From: Erodium maritimum
Taxonomy: Eukaryota; Streptophyta; Magnoliopsida; Geraniales; Geraniaceae
Direction of reading: 5' to 3'
Length of the DNA stretch: 64,000 nt
Assembly: GCA_963921825.1 (NCBI GenBank)
Contig: OY997593.1
Location: forward strand, 73,402,513-73,466,512
Of this stretch, positions 11,337 through 20,556 are shown in pieces; within the stretch, counting starts at the first letter, position 1; the number at the start of each line of letters is the position of its first letter. Under the pieces are notes generated by a model that saw nothing but the letters and a program-made list of their open reading frames with translations, was not told the origin of the DNA and ran no database searches. A program made the position numbers and the translations under genes.

Positions 11337-12770
11337 ATGATCTCGTTCCGATTCCTCCTCTTCGTGATCGCTCCGACGTCGTTTCTGCTCCTCCGGCTCT
11401 TCTCCAGAACCTCTCTCCTCCAAATCCTCACAAAACGGTGTCGTTCTCTGCGGGACCGGCTCCACCTGTACCAGTTCTACAGAGTCCCGCAGTTCACGGA
11501 AGAAGACGAGCGCTTCCAGGAGAATCAGCTCTACCGGAAAGTTACGGTCTACCTGAACTCCTTGCCGGCGGTGGAGGATTCCGACTACGTGAACCTCCTC
11601 TCCGGCGCCAAGCCCAACGAGATCCTCCTCCGGCTCGACGCCGATCGGGAGGTCCGGGATGTTTTCCTCGGAGCGAGGATCTCGTGGACGAACGAGAAAT
11701 CGGAGGTCGTCGGCGGCGAGGCTCGGTTCAGATCGGTTGTTCTGAAGATGAGGAAGAAGGACAAGAGGCGGATTCTCCTGCCGTACCTCCAGCACATTCT
11801 CTCCACGGCGGAGGAAATTGAGCGGAATCGGAGGGAGATCCGGCTGTTTATGATCTCCGGCGGGGAGAGGAATCGGTGGATTTCGGTTCCGTTCACGCAT
11901 CCGGCGAGTTTCGATACGGTGGTTATGGAAGGGGATCTGAAGAGCAAGGTGAGGTCAGATCTGGAGCAGTTTCTCAAATCGAAGCACTACTACGACCGAA
12001 TCGGCCGCGTCTGGAAGCGGAGCTACTTGCTTGACGGTGCCTCCGGCACCGGCAAGACGAGCTTCGCCGCCGCCATGGCCAGGTTCCTCTGCTACGACGT
12101 CTACAACATCGACATCTCCCAGATCTCGAGCGACGCGGATCTGAGAACGCTCATGTTGCAGACGTCGAATCGGTCGTTGATCCTCGTCGAGGATCTCGAC
12201 CGGTTCGTTATCCCCAAATCGAGAGCCGGAAATGGCGACGCCGGCGAGGTCCCGAGCTTCTCCGGGATACTGAACTTCATGGACGGCATCGCTTCGTGCT
12301 GCGGCGAGGAGCGCGTGATGGTCTTCACAATCAACGGCGGAGATCGAATCGATCGGCTCGATCGGGCGGCGGTGAGGCCGGGGAGGATCGATGTTCACGT
12401 GCAGTTCACGCACTGCGACTTTTCTCTGTTCAAGAGCTTGGCGAGTAGTTACTTGGGCGTGAAGGACCACAAGTATTTCGGTCAATTGGAGGATATTTTC
12501 CAGACCGGAGCGAGCCTCAGCCCGGCCGAGATCGGCGAAATCATGATCTCGAACCGGAGCTCGCCGACTCGGGCTTTGAAATCGGTTATTTCGGCCCTAC
12601 AAGCCCGATCACCTCGGGTTTCGGTGTCCGAGTCAGGCCAGTCGACCGATGTGTTTTGTCACGAGAGCATTCCGTCGGTGAAGGAGTTCCGGAAATTGTA
12701 CGGCCTCCTGAGAACGGGTAGCCGGAGAGAAGAGCCGGTGAGATCAACCGAGAAGGAAATTTCTCGATGA
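11337..12770 (+). CDS. BCS1-like AAA ATPase, single exon
   Basis: One uninterrupted frame of 477 residues, like the intronless plant BCS1-like family (closest remembered type At2g46620). A hydrophobic N-terminal segment (about residues 3-22) should anchor it in a membrane. A plant-specific N-terminal domain follows to about 190. The AAA domain has Walker A GASGTGKT at 234-241, Walker B LILVEDLD at 281-288, sensor-1 Asn in FTIN at 333 and the VRPGRID arginine motif near 346-352. The usual PPGTGK is ASGTGK here; I recall the same variant in the At2g46620 subgroup, so it is probably normal. Exact organelle and substrate are unknown. GC content is far higher than in the surroundings, as often seen in intronless plant genes. 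Starts slightly downstream would lose the anchor. Confidence 0.93.
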   Translation: MISFRFLLFVIAPTSFLLLRLFSRTSLLQILTKRCRSLRDRLHLYQFYRVPQFTEEDERFQENQLYRKVTVYLNSLPAVEDSDYVNLLSGAKPNEILLRLDADREVRDVFLGARISWTNEKSEVVGGEARFRSVVLKMRKKDKRRILLPYLQHILSTAEEIERNRREIRLFMISGGERNRWISVPFTHPASFDTVVMEGDLKSKVRSDLEQFLKSKHYYDRIGRVWKRSYLLDGASGTGKTSFAAAMARFLCYDVYNIDISQISSDADLRTLMLQTSNRSLILVEDLDRFVIPKSRAGNGDAGEVPSFSGILNFMDGIASCCGEERVMVFTINGGDRIDRLDRAAVRPGRIDVHVQFTHCDFSLFKSLASSYLGVKDHKYFGQLEDIFQTGASLSPAEIGEIMISNRSSPTRALKSVISALQARSPRVSVSESGQSTDVFCHESIPSVKEFRKLYGLLRTGSRREEPVRSTEKEISR

Positions 12771-12859
12771 TCATCAGTCTGATGAAATATAGTTTAGTCC
12801 GACACAAATTTGTCTTAAAGATTTAAAGTTAAAATGTAACATACATATATACCAAGGTT

Positions 12860-13068
12860 GGGTCACTTGTAAAAAACTACATTATGTATTGAACGCGTTT
12901 TTAAACAACAATATCCTTTGATCATGGTCGTTTATTTATACAATTTGGACTGTTCCGTTAAAATGTTGAAATATTTCGTTTAAGTTAAGAGCGTAGACAG
13001 TACATAAATGTAGTTTTTTCACATTTGAAACGTATACAATACATAAAGTAGTTCTTCGTAAGTGATCC
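12860..13068. repeat. MITE-like element, family D (downstream of BCS1-like gene)
   Basis: The left end GGGTCACTTGTAAAAAACTA pairs with the right end TAGTTCTTCGTAAGTGATCC, and internal ATTATGTATTGAACGCG pairs with CGTATACAATACATAA. Just beyond, GTAGTTTTTAGCCATTAACC (about 13079-13098) is another family-type end. Confidence 0.65.
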
Positions 13069-13300
13069 ATACTTACGGTAGTTTTTAGCCATTAACCTAC
13101 CAAATAAATAGTCACATGCTCGCATTTGAATTTGCCTTTGAAAGGTGAAACAATTTGGTACGTTTTTTCATTTTGTTTTTACAATTTTGGCGCTTAAAGC
13201 ACAGAGCGCGAAATCGAGCGAATCAATTCCAGTAGCAACCGTTTTGGTTCATTTCTGGTGATTCGAAGTTCAAATTGAAGCGAAGCAGCTGAGAGTGGCT

Positions 13301-13656
13301 ATGGAGGAGATTGAGCCACAAGCTCAGGATCACTCTAGGTTTCGCGCTTTTCCGACGGCGGCAAGCGAAATCGGAGTTCACAACGCCAGATCTGCTCCGT
13401 TCTCCGATTTTCCGGCGAGTTCTCCAATGATCAGAGACATCCAGGTAACTAATTTACGAATCGGAGTCATTGTGTTATGCCGATTTTGTTTTGATTTGAT
13501 TCGTGGATTGAGATGTGCTAAGTGTGAGGACGGTGGTGAAGGTGATGGAGGCGTTGATGCGGTGGTGGACGGTGGCTGATTTTGGAGGCGTGGACGATCC
13601 GGCCAGCGATTGGTTTGCTCAGGATCATCACCGGAGCACTCAATCAATTATCAGGT
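13301..13656 (+). pseudogene. Coding-like piece, possible first exon(s) of an unrecognised or truncated gene
   Basis: An ATG at 13301 opens 48 codons ending MIRDIQ at 13444, directly before a good donor (CAG|GTAACT). About 100 bases on, a second coding-like stretch reads VMEALMRWWTVADFGG and runs to QSIIR before AG|GTAGTG near 13656; AAG|GTG near 13541 would join it in phase, though the tract before that acceptor is poor. No later exon is visible before the family A element at 13810 and the convergent rhodanese gene ending at 14275. I do not recognise the protein. It may be a gene fragment, a gene interrupted by insertions, or a noncoding transcript. Confidence 0.3.
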
Positions 13657-13809
13657 AGTGTAAAAGCTGATGAAGTTCATGTTTACTGATCCAGTTCTTG
13701 ACGTTTAGTTTGTTCGTTCTTAATAAGCATCTGAGCTTGTTTGCTAGAGATGAAAATGTTAATCTGGTGATGAGACTCATGGATACTTTGTTTATGAGCT
13801 TTTGTTGAA

Positions 13810-14123
13810 GGGATAATTGCAAAAAAATACCTTGATGTATACGATTTTTTTCGCAGCTTTGTAGCCATCTTCTTTGGTAGTTGCAAAAAAATACCCTGAT
13901 ATCGTCCCTTTGTTTCAATTAGTATGAAATGACGATTTTACCCTTACAATTTATATTCTCTTTAAATTTCCAAGGGTAAAATAGTCATTTTAAAACAAAT
14001 TTGTACAAAATGTAACAAAAAGACAAATTGATGACACTTTTTTTTCTTTCCAATTTTCAAAGGAAAAGGTTATAAATTGCAAAAGATGAATACCTTTGGA
14101 TATGTGTTTTTTGCAATTATCCC
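13810..14123. repeat. MITE-like element, family A (intergenic)
   Basis: The left end GGGATAATTGCAAAAAAATA pairs with the right end TTTTTTGCAATTATCCC. The left arm repeats the motif as GTAGTTGCAAAAAAATACCC near 13880. Length is about 314 bases, somewhat shorter than the copies in introns. Confidence 0.8.
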
Positions 14124-14274
14124 TTTGTAGAATGAACAAAAATTAGTGTTCAGTCGAATAGAATCTTCATTCCATGCCCAAAGGTAGAGCTAGTTGATGG
14201 TGCAAAATACATTTTGATTCTGACTGGTACAAAACTCGAGCTTCCATTGAAGCTTCATCTTGGTGCATAATGTT

Positions 14275-17200
14275 TTATTCTTCTGAAACTGCAGGTAAAT
14301 CCTCTTTGAACCATTTATAAAGCCCCCCTTCTAAGTGGAAAACATTATTATAACCATTGAGGACAAGCAAGTAGGCTGCTATCAGTGACCTGCATGAAGT
14401 AGAATTAGCAATTACAGCAAGCAACAGATTAGACATATAGGTATTTCATTTGATACTTGTTCCGTCATGACTTCATTTTTTTGGAAATGACAGTTTCCCC
14501 CTTACATTATATGTGTTTTGCAATTAGGAACCCTTGAGTATATACACTTTTGCATGGAACCCCGTTACTGGATTTGCACATGAAAAATAGTTGGGGGATG
14601 CCATTTGCAAGTAAAAAAAAAAATACTTCACCAATAGTATTTACAAAACACGCTTAGTTCATTGTAAGTTTTTGCAATTATTCCTTGATGATACCCTTCT
14701 TAGGAGGTAGTTAACACCACTAGTGGGATACAAAATGGGAGGTCTTGAGGGCATGTTGTGAAAAGTCAAATTGGATACAATAATTAAGATATATCATGTT
14801 GTACTTGTAAATTCTAGTATAATGAAGTAGTAGGTGGAGTAAAGTCTCACAATAAGGTGAAAGGAGGTAGTAAATAAAAATGGAAGGTTGAATTGAATGA
14901 CCTTGATTGTTGACCTTCTGGGAGATTTTGTGTTGGCCTCATTGTTCCCCCAGCTGAGCAAGCCACTATTATCTTTGCATTTTTGTCTAATTTTGATTCA
15001 ACGCCTGATTGCATATCCCAAAACAATGTCATAGAACGTTTAAATGTGTGATATGTCTAAATATAAGGAGATAGAATGATATAGCATAAGTAGACTAGCT
15101 TTTTCCGTACTTTGTATGAATTCTGGGTTTTCTTCCGTGCCTGCAAATATTCCAAAAAATGCAAATGCGGCACGCCTAGCAATGTCCCATGCAGTCCACT
15201 CCTTTATAAGCCTGTAAATTTGCACGTTAATGGCGTCTGGTGGATGAGCCTGCAACATGGTTAAAGTTAGACTTATATCTCTTTGTTCATACACCGTAAA
15301 TGACCTAGTCAAAAACAATCTTCGCAGAAGTATGATCATAACTTATATTTTCCAACAGGTGAAATCGATTAATTAATGTGACCATTATAGTGAAGCAATT
15401 GTGAAATCTGAACATGTTGTGATTATTTCTCATCCTTAAGTTTGCATATCTTGATTATCTTCTCTGTTTTTGTTTCATAAAATAGTTCAAGGGTTAATTA
15501 CGTTTACCTACACTAACGTATACACGTATTACACATGCACACACTAACCTTTGGAAATTACACATACCTGCCCTAACCTTTACACTTGGTATGTAGGTTA
15601 GTGTATGCATCTGTAATTTTAACAGATAGGTTAGTGTAGGTATCTGTTAAAATCTTGAAAATATATAAAGGTTAGTGTAGGTATCCGTAATTTCCAAACG
15701 TTACTATGTGCACGTGTAAATACGTGTATACGTTAATGTAGGTAAACGTAATTAACCCATAGTTCAATCTATAGCGACCATGCTAACCTCTTTAAATTCT
15801 GCTTCAGGCCGCACATCAAGAATCACAAAGTTGTTCTCCTTCTGAAGGCGCAAAGCTTCCTTCACTTCCACGCTCCTTACCTGAAATAAGGGAAACATTT
15901 CTGGAGCATAAATCTGATTGCTTAGAGGTATTGCCACCATCATATTCCTTATGATTTTAGTCTAGCTTCAGCCCATCTCATCTATGAAGAAACACTCTTT
16001 AGGTTGGTAAATGGTTTTTGGGCACCATCATGTCTGAGGAGAAGCGTTATCAACACCCCCTCAACGTGCCTTGATTTGCAAAAACGCACCAGGAACGCAC
16101 TATCACCTTTCGTTATCATCATAAAAACCATGGATTCTGTTAATTTTGGCCAATGGTGTGCAAATAAGTGAAGTCACGTGCAAAAAATGTGACCCAAATT
16201 AACGAAATTGTTAGAAAAGTAATAAAGTTCACTGTTTTTTGATGATAACGAAAGGTGACAATCTGTTTCTCATAAACCAACACCTAGGCAATATGTTTTT
16301 GCAAACCAAAGGTCGATGAGGGTATGTTATCAATGGTACACCCCTGTACCCCCTAGTGTCATGTCAACATAATATCATTTTCTCAATCCTCTTATAATTG
16401 ATTCACAATCATACTTATTTTACTTTATTTTTTTGATTGACTAAATCTGGTGGATCATGGTATTTTGGTCTCAACCTTGCTTATGTAGAAGCAGGAAGCA
16501 TCCAAACATTTTTTGTTCTTAAAGAACCTTTTAGGGTTCATTTATCAAATAAATTTTGGTTTCAACCTTCACTTATGTAAAGCAAGGGAGCACCCAAATA
16601 TTTTTGATCCCCACCTTGAGAGAGGCCCTACAAGGACATTTTAGAGATAGGCTCAAAGGACTAGATCGAGAGAACCCCAACAAAAATTGGGAATAAGGAA
16701 TGAGGTACCATTGTTGGGACTTAAACCCGAATTAAATGAACTCAAGTTCAAGTGCTTGACCAGTCGGACAAACAAGTTTGGGTAAAAGTGCCTTTGACTT
16801 AACATTACACTTTGATTAGAGAATTTTTTAATCAGGCAGAAAATGGAGATATCCTACTCTTAGGAGCTCCCAAGTAGATTAGATTCATCCAGTGGGAATC
16901 GAACCTCTGACCTAGGAATGATGAGAGAGATCTTTGAACACCAGACCAACCCAGGTGAGCACACTTTGATCAGAGTTAACCGATACTAGGAGTTTTAGCG
17001 TTTTTTCCCTCGATGAAACGGCCCAATTCTCTTTCTAATGCTATCATTGAAACTTTTGACTGCATGTTTGTAGATTAGAATTCTAATGGAGAAAGACAAA
17101 GCCATACCTTTTTCTGCAGTAGCAACTCCCTCTTAAGTTTCCATTCTGTTTCAGCTGACCCCTCCAAAAGAAGAGAAGACAAGGGTCAAGCTATAGTAGA

Positions 17201-17457
17201 GCACACACACACACTATCTTTCCAACCACGAACCAGAAAGTTACAAAACACAGACCTGGTGACTTTGCAGGTTTAGTTGCTGCACATACAATCCTGAGGC
17301 CTCCAGAGGCAGCCAGTGAAGGCAATCCTCTCCCTCTCCTCCAAGCCCCGACCGATCCAACGCAGCAGTAACAGCTGCTCTGAGCAGCCTTGGGAGACAA
17401 GAACAGTGATGAGGATCGGAGATTTGGGTTCAGAGTGATTGAAGTTAGAGCTGTCAT
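14275..17457 (-). CDS. STR14: Chloroplast rhodanese-domain protein, STR14-like
   Basis: Six exons on the minus strand: 17457-17256, 17154-17108, 15880-15788, 15249-15111, 15004-14902 and 14389-14275, giving 232 residues in frame. The Ser/Arg-rich first 55-60 residues, ending near IVCAATKP, look like a plastid transit peptide. Then come KRELLLQKKVRSV, the rhodanese entry NNFVILDVRPEAEF, the insert WTAWDIARR and FFGIFAGTEENPEF, the active-site loop ACSAGGTMRP with Cys about 176, and the C-terminal AYLLVLNGYNNVFHLEGGLY. Rhodanese domains transfer sulfur through the loop cysteine, which is present. The partner and substrate of STR14-type proteins are not settled. The closest Arabidopsis gene I recall is At4g27700. 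The 1.2-kb second intron holds a foldback element and a SINE. Confidence 0.93.
14563..14688. repeat. Short repeat related to 1358-1477
   Basis: It lies in the last intron of the rhodanese gene and shares an ordered series of motifs with the segment near 1358, including TGGATTTGCA and a CAAAACACGC-like segment before TTTTTGCAATTATTCC. It is old and diverged. Confidence 0.45.
15491..15758. repeat. MITE-like element, family E (rhodanese gene intron)
   Basis: The ends GGGTTAATTACGTTTACCTA and TAGGTAAACGTAATTAACCC are exact complements over 20 bases. Inside, CACTAACCTTT-type and AAAGGTTAGTG-type segments alternate in both orientations. A relative lies at 28643-29017. Confidence 0.85.
16020..16345. 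repeat. Inverted-repeat element, family B (rhodanese gene intron)
   Basis: The left arm has ATCAACACCCCCTCAACG and TTTGCAAAAACGCACC, then CTATCACCTTTCGTTATCAT; the right arm has GATGATAACGAAAGGTGACA, TTTTGCAAACCAAAGG and GATGAGGGTATGTTATCAA. The arms are complementary around a centre near 16180. Borders are approximate. Confidence 0.7.
16822..16960 (-). mobile_element. tRNA-derived SINE (copy 2, rhodanese gene intron)
   Basis: Read on the minus strand it begins TGGGTTGGTCTGGTGTTCAA, has the B box GGTTCGATTC and ends in an A run (T run at 16824-16829 on +). Target-site repeats ACACTTTGATTAGAG (16807-16821) and ACACTTTGATCAGAG (16961-16975) flank it. It has the same orientation as its host gene. 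Confidence 0.9.
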
Positions 17458-17917
17458 GTTTGCAAATTTTCAGGTTTTAGTGGAAATATGTGTGGGTGGT
17501 TATTTGAAAGATGATCTGAGTTGTTGTTGATATTTCAATATTTCATGTTTGTGCAGATTTGTTCCAAGGTTTGTGAAGTGTTGTGGGCCAGGGGTTTCTG
17601 GATTTTTATCTTCTCCAGAATCTGAGTTTGTGGTGGGTGGTTTAGAGGGTGTCTTGAGTCTTTGCCATTTGGATTGGCTTCAGGTCCAAACCTCATCCTT
17701 TTGCTGGGCCTGATAAAGGTATGTGTTCCTTGACCAAATATATCTATTTGGCCTTATTAGCAATTAAACCTTGATACTAGTGGATTTTGGATAGAGCATG
17801 TTGAGTTCAAACTTTAGGATTGAATAGAGAATGTTTAGTTCAAACCTTATGTGTTATGAAGTCCACAATTCCCATGAGTCACAATAGTCAACATTCGAGT
17901 CCACTTTGAGGGCATAT
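17458..17917. promoter_or_regulatory. 5' flank of the rhodanese gene
   Basis: Upstream region of the minus-strand rhodanese gene. A single TGGGCC lies near 17705. No TATA box is obvious close to the start and no other gene is seen. Confidence 0.3.
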
Positions 17918-18163
17918 TGATAGAATATGACTATAAATGGACCTTAGACTATCATCTTGATTTTTGAGTTGAATTGACCCTTTAATATGGTATCAGAGTT
18001 TTGTCCCAAATAGATTAGCCCTTATCTTTCTTTTCAATGAATTTATCTCCTTTTTTAAAGTAACCGGTAAATAAGTTTGTTCATAAAGACGCGTATTAGA
18101 GTATATCTATAATGGACTCTTCAACTATTAACTTGAGTTTTTAGTTGAGTTGGTCATTTAATA
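17918..18163 (+). mobile_element. TRIM retrotransposon, copy 1
   Basis: Two 70-bp terminal repeats at 17918-17987 and 18094-18163 enclose 106 bases. Directly after the first repeat is TGGTATCAGAG, the usual primer-binding site complementary to initiator tRNA-Met. Five-base target duplications CATAT flank both sides (17913-17917 and 18164-18168). The repeats have diverged from each other and the second has lost its TG start, so it is an old insertion. There is no coding capacity, as expected for a TRIM. Confidence 0.9.
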
Positions 18164-18305
18164 CATATGTTTTTTTTTGCTATGGTAAATCATAATTAAC
18201 TCGGAACCCTAGACATTTTTCGTGTGTTTGTTCCTAAACGGATGACTCATTAGAATCTGAACACTATTTTTATCAGACATTGTTCATCTAGAATCGTCAA
18301 ACTAC

Positions 18306-18712
18306 TTAAGAGCATCTCATTGTTAATATCCTCCGATTTGTATCAAGAGATGGTTAGATGAGAGAGAAATGATGCCAGGTAAGAAAAATAATATGAGAGA
18401 AAATAGAGCTACTCATGCTATAAGTTTTTTATTGGTTAGAATAACCCTAACAAGTGGTTAAAAAATTGTTAGATGAGAAAGAAATGACAACATTAATATA
18501 TCAGGGAAAAAGATGAGACACGTGATATGTCGTGATTGGTTGAAGTAAGAAAGTAGGGAACATAGCACTAAGATGTTTCACAGAATGCTAGTCACGCCTG
18601 CACGTCGTTGCAACGCTCCTTTCGATTGGTTGGCATCCTTCAATACTACCGCCCACCTCACCACCGTCATCCTGCCGTCCTCTTAGCGTTACCTCGATGG
18701 GAATGTTCTTAA
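18306..18712. mobile_element. MITE-like element with AAGAGCATC-type ends
   Basis: The left end TTAAGAGCATCTCATTG and the right end CGATGGGAATGTTCTTAA form an imperfect inverted repeat. The inside has no open frame of note. Confidence 0.55.
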
Positions 18713-18932
18713 CAAGTTAATTTCTTCCTATTTGGTAACTTGACAACTTCTGCAAGTTCAAAAGTTTGAGTCAGGTAGGATAAAATTAAGCTAAACACTG
18801 AAAAATTTAAGGTAATTAGAACGAATTCAGGATGTTAAAATGACTCGAACGTAAAAAAAAATCGCATTGAATTTAATAATATATAAAACCCCTATGAAAA
18901 TCGTTAGCTATCATTCTTTCTAGAGTGACAAG

Positions 18933-19187
18933 TGTTAGAATATAACTATAATTGGACCTTCAACTACCAGCTTTTAGTTGAGTTGGTCTTCTAATATGAT
19001 ATCAGAGCTTGAGATCTCACGGACCTGAGTTCAAACTTTACTAATTACAAAAAATTCAAATTTCTTCTCTATTTATCAAAATGGGTCAGTCTTTATAACT
19101 CTTGAGAATAAGCTCATCTCCTTTTTTAAATAATTCATCTCCAAACTCACTTGTCGTGAAGGCTTGAGTTGAGTTAGTCCTCTAATA
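18933..19187 (+). mobile_element. TRIM retrotransposon, copy 2, with damaged right repeat
   Basis: The left repeat at 18933-18996 is 64 bases and lacks six bases seen in the other copies. It is followed by TGATATCAGAGC (primer-binding site with one change). The right repeat retains only its last part (about GGCTTGAGTT to CTCTAATA, ending 19187). Flanks ACAAG and GCAAG are probably the target duplication with one mutation. Confidence 0.8.
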
Positions 19188-19600
19188 GCAAGACAAGAAG
19201 TTAAGTGAAGGCTAAGCTAAGCCATTTGATTAGAGGTGTGATTAATGATTATGATCATTAAGAGGAAATGAAATCAGTACTAAAATGGTTGGTAGCAATT
19301 CCTCTAGTTAACGTCAAATCGTGCAAATGCCAGCAATTTTCTCCACATGGGCATTTGGGTGGTGTCATAATGGCATGCCATGATGTTTATGATATTCACA
19401 TGGAATTAGACCCATTTTCAAAGCTCCACTATTAGATTATAAGCTTGTCCAGAACAAAACATTAACCCGTTGTCTCGGAGATATTTTAGTGTTCTTTCAT
19501 ACTAAATTAGAATACCACTAGCACATTCTATACGTTTCAAAAAAAAAACAATATCAAGACCCGAGTTTAAAGGAGAGGGGCGGTTCAAAAATCCATAGTA
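19188..19600. other. Intergenic stretch
   Basis: No gene and no clear repeat; AT-rich. Confidence 0.35.
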
Positions 19601-19799
19601 AGAACATCCGCAACGCTTATCATCAATATTAGAGGGGAGGAGCGGGTGGGGATGATTAAAATATATTTTTTGGGACTCACCACCAGCGGTAACAACTGGC
19701 GGCATGCTCAACGACTCTCTTCCCCGTCAGCATTGAATCGGCTGCTCCCCACCGTCGACTGCTCACCGCCAGCTCTCCGCCCAACATTGTGGATGTTCT
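19601..19799. mobile_element. Short MITE, about 199 bp
   Basis: The left end AGAACATCCGCAAC and the right end CATTGTGGATGTTCT are inverted repeats with one or two mismatches. The inside is GC-rich compared with its surroundings and has no coding frame. The ends resemble those of the 43218-44277 element. Confidence 0.75.
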
Positions 19800-20342
19800 A
19801 AGGGTTGTTTGACGGGACGATTTGATTAAAATTTAGTTTTTGACGAGGGTTTGGCAAAAACGGAACGAAAAATCTGTCATCTCGAGAAATCGTTCTGCTT
19901 CAGACGATTCGACTAACGACTAGTCCTCTAGTCCAATAGCAACCTTAATTTCATTCATTAGCTTCTGTGGCAGGCTTCTGTAGCAACCTTAATTTCATTC
20001 ATTAGTTAGTTCGATGCCATGTTCAGATCAGGTGGACGTGTGAAAATAACTAAATTTCTAAACATTTCGTGATTAGTCAAATATACCAAAGCTCTCACTC
20101 AACGTGAAAACAACTTAATTTCTAGATCTCCACCAAACTCATCATTGTCGGTACCGTGACTTTAATGCTTCAATACAATAGTCCCTTACACGGTTCATCA
20201 CCGTCATCCAGATCCGATCAGATCGGACGGCTCACACGCAATCTAAAAAACCGACCGATTCGGGTGTATTGCGCGCGAGCCCACACCCAACCACCGACAC
20301 CGTAAACGGAAACACAACGAGATCGGACAGCCGAGATCCCGC

Positions 20343-20476
20343 CACGTGTCGCTCGGGCGTGGTGGTCCCTATCGTCTACACTCAGTCTCACTGTAACCGG
20401 TCACCTCAGCTGCTGAGCTGAGCCTGTCTCTCTCTCTGTGTGTGTATATATCTCTCTTCTCGCGCTGGGCAGTGGG

Positions 20477-20507
<31 letters not shown>

Positions 20508-20522
20508 GAGAGGGAGAGAGAG
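20343..20522 (+). promoter_or_regulatory. G-box and GA microsatellite in the MFS gene promoter/5' leader
   Basis: CACGTG lies at 20343-20348. A CT-rich tract (about 20427-20438) and a long GA repeat (about 20475-20522) follow, the latter ending 35 bases before the start codon. GA/CT tracts are common in plant 5' leaders and core promoters. Confidence 0.5.
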
Positions 20523-20556
20523 ATCTGATTCGGAGAGCTTGAGCAGAGTAGCGACA

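Noticed and set aside
11313..11977. Long open frames antisense to the BCS1-like gene
   Set aside because: They mirror the GC-rich coding exon on the opposite strand, have biased composition and match no family.
13445..13579. Reading the 13301 frame without splicing to a 92-codon protein
   Set aside because: The sequence after MIRDIQ is intron-like, begins with a good donor and then becomes a low-complexity acidic tail.
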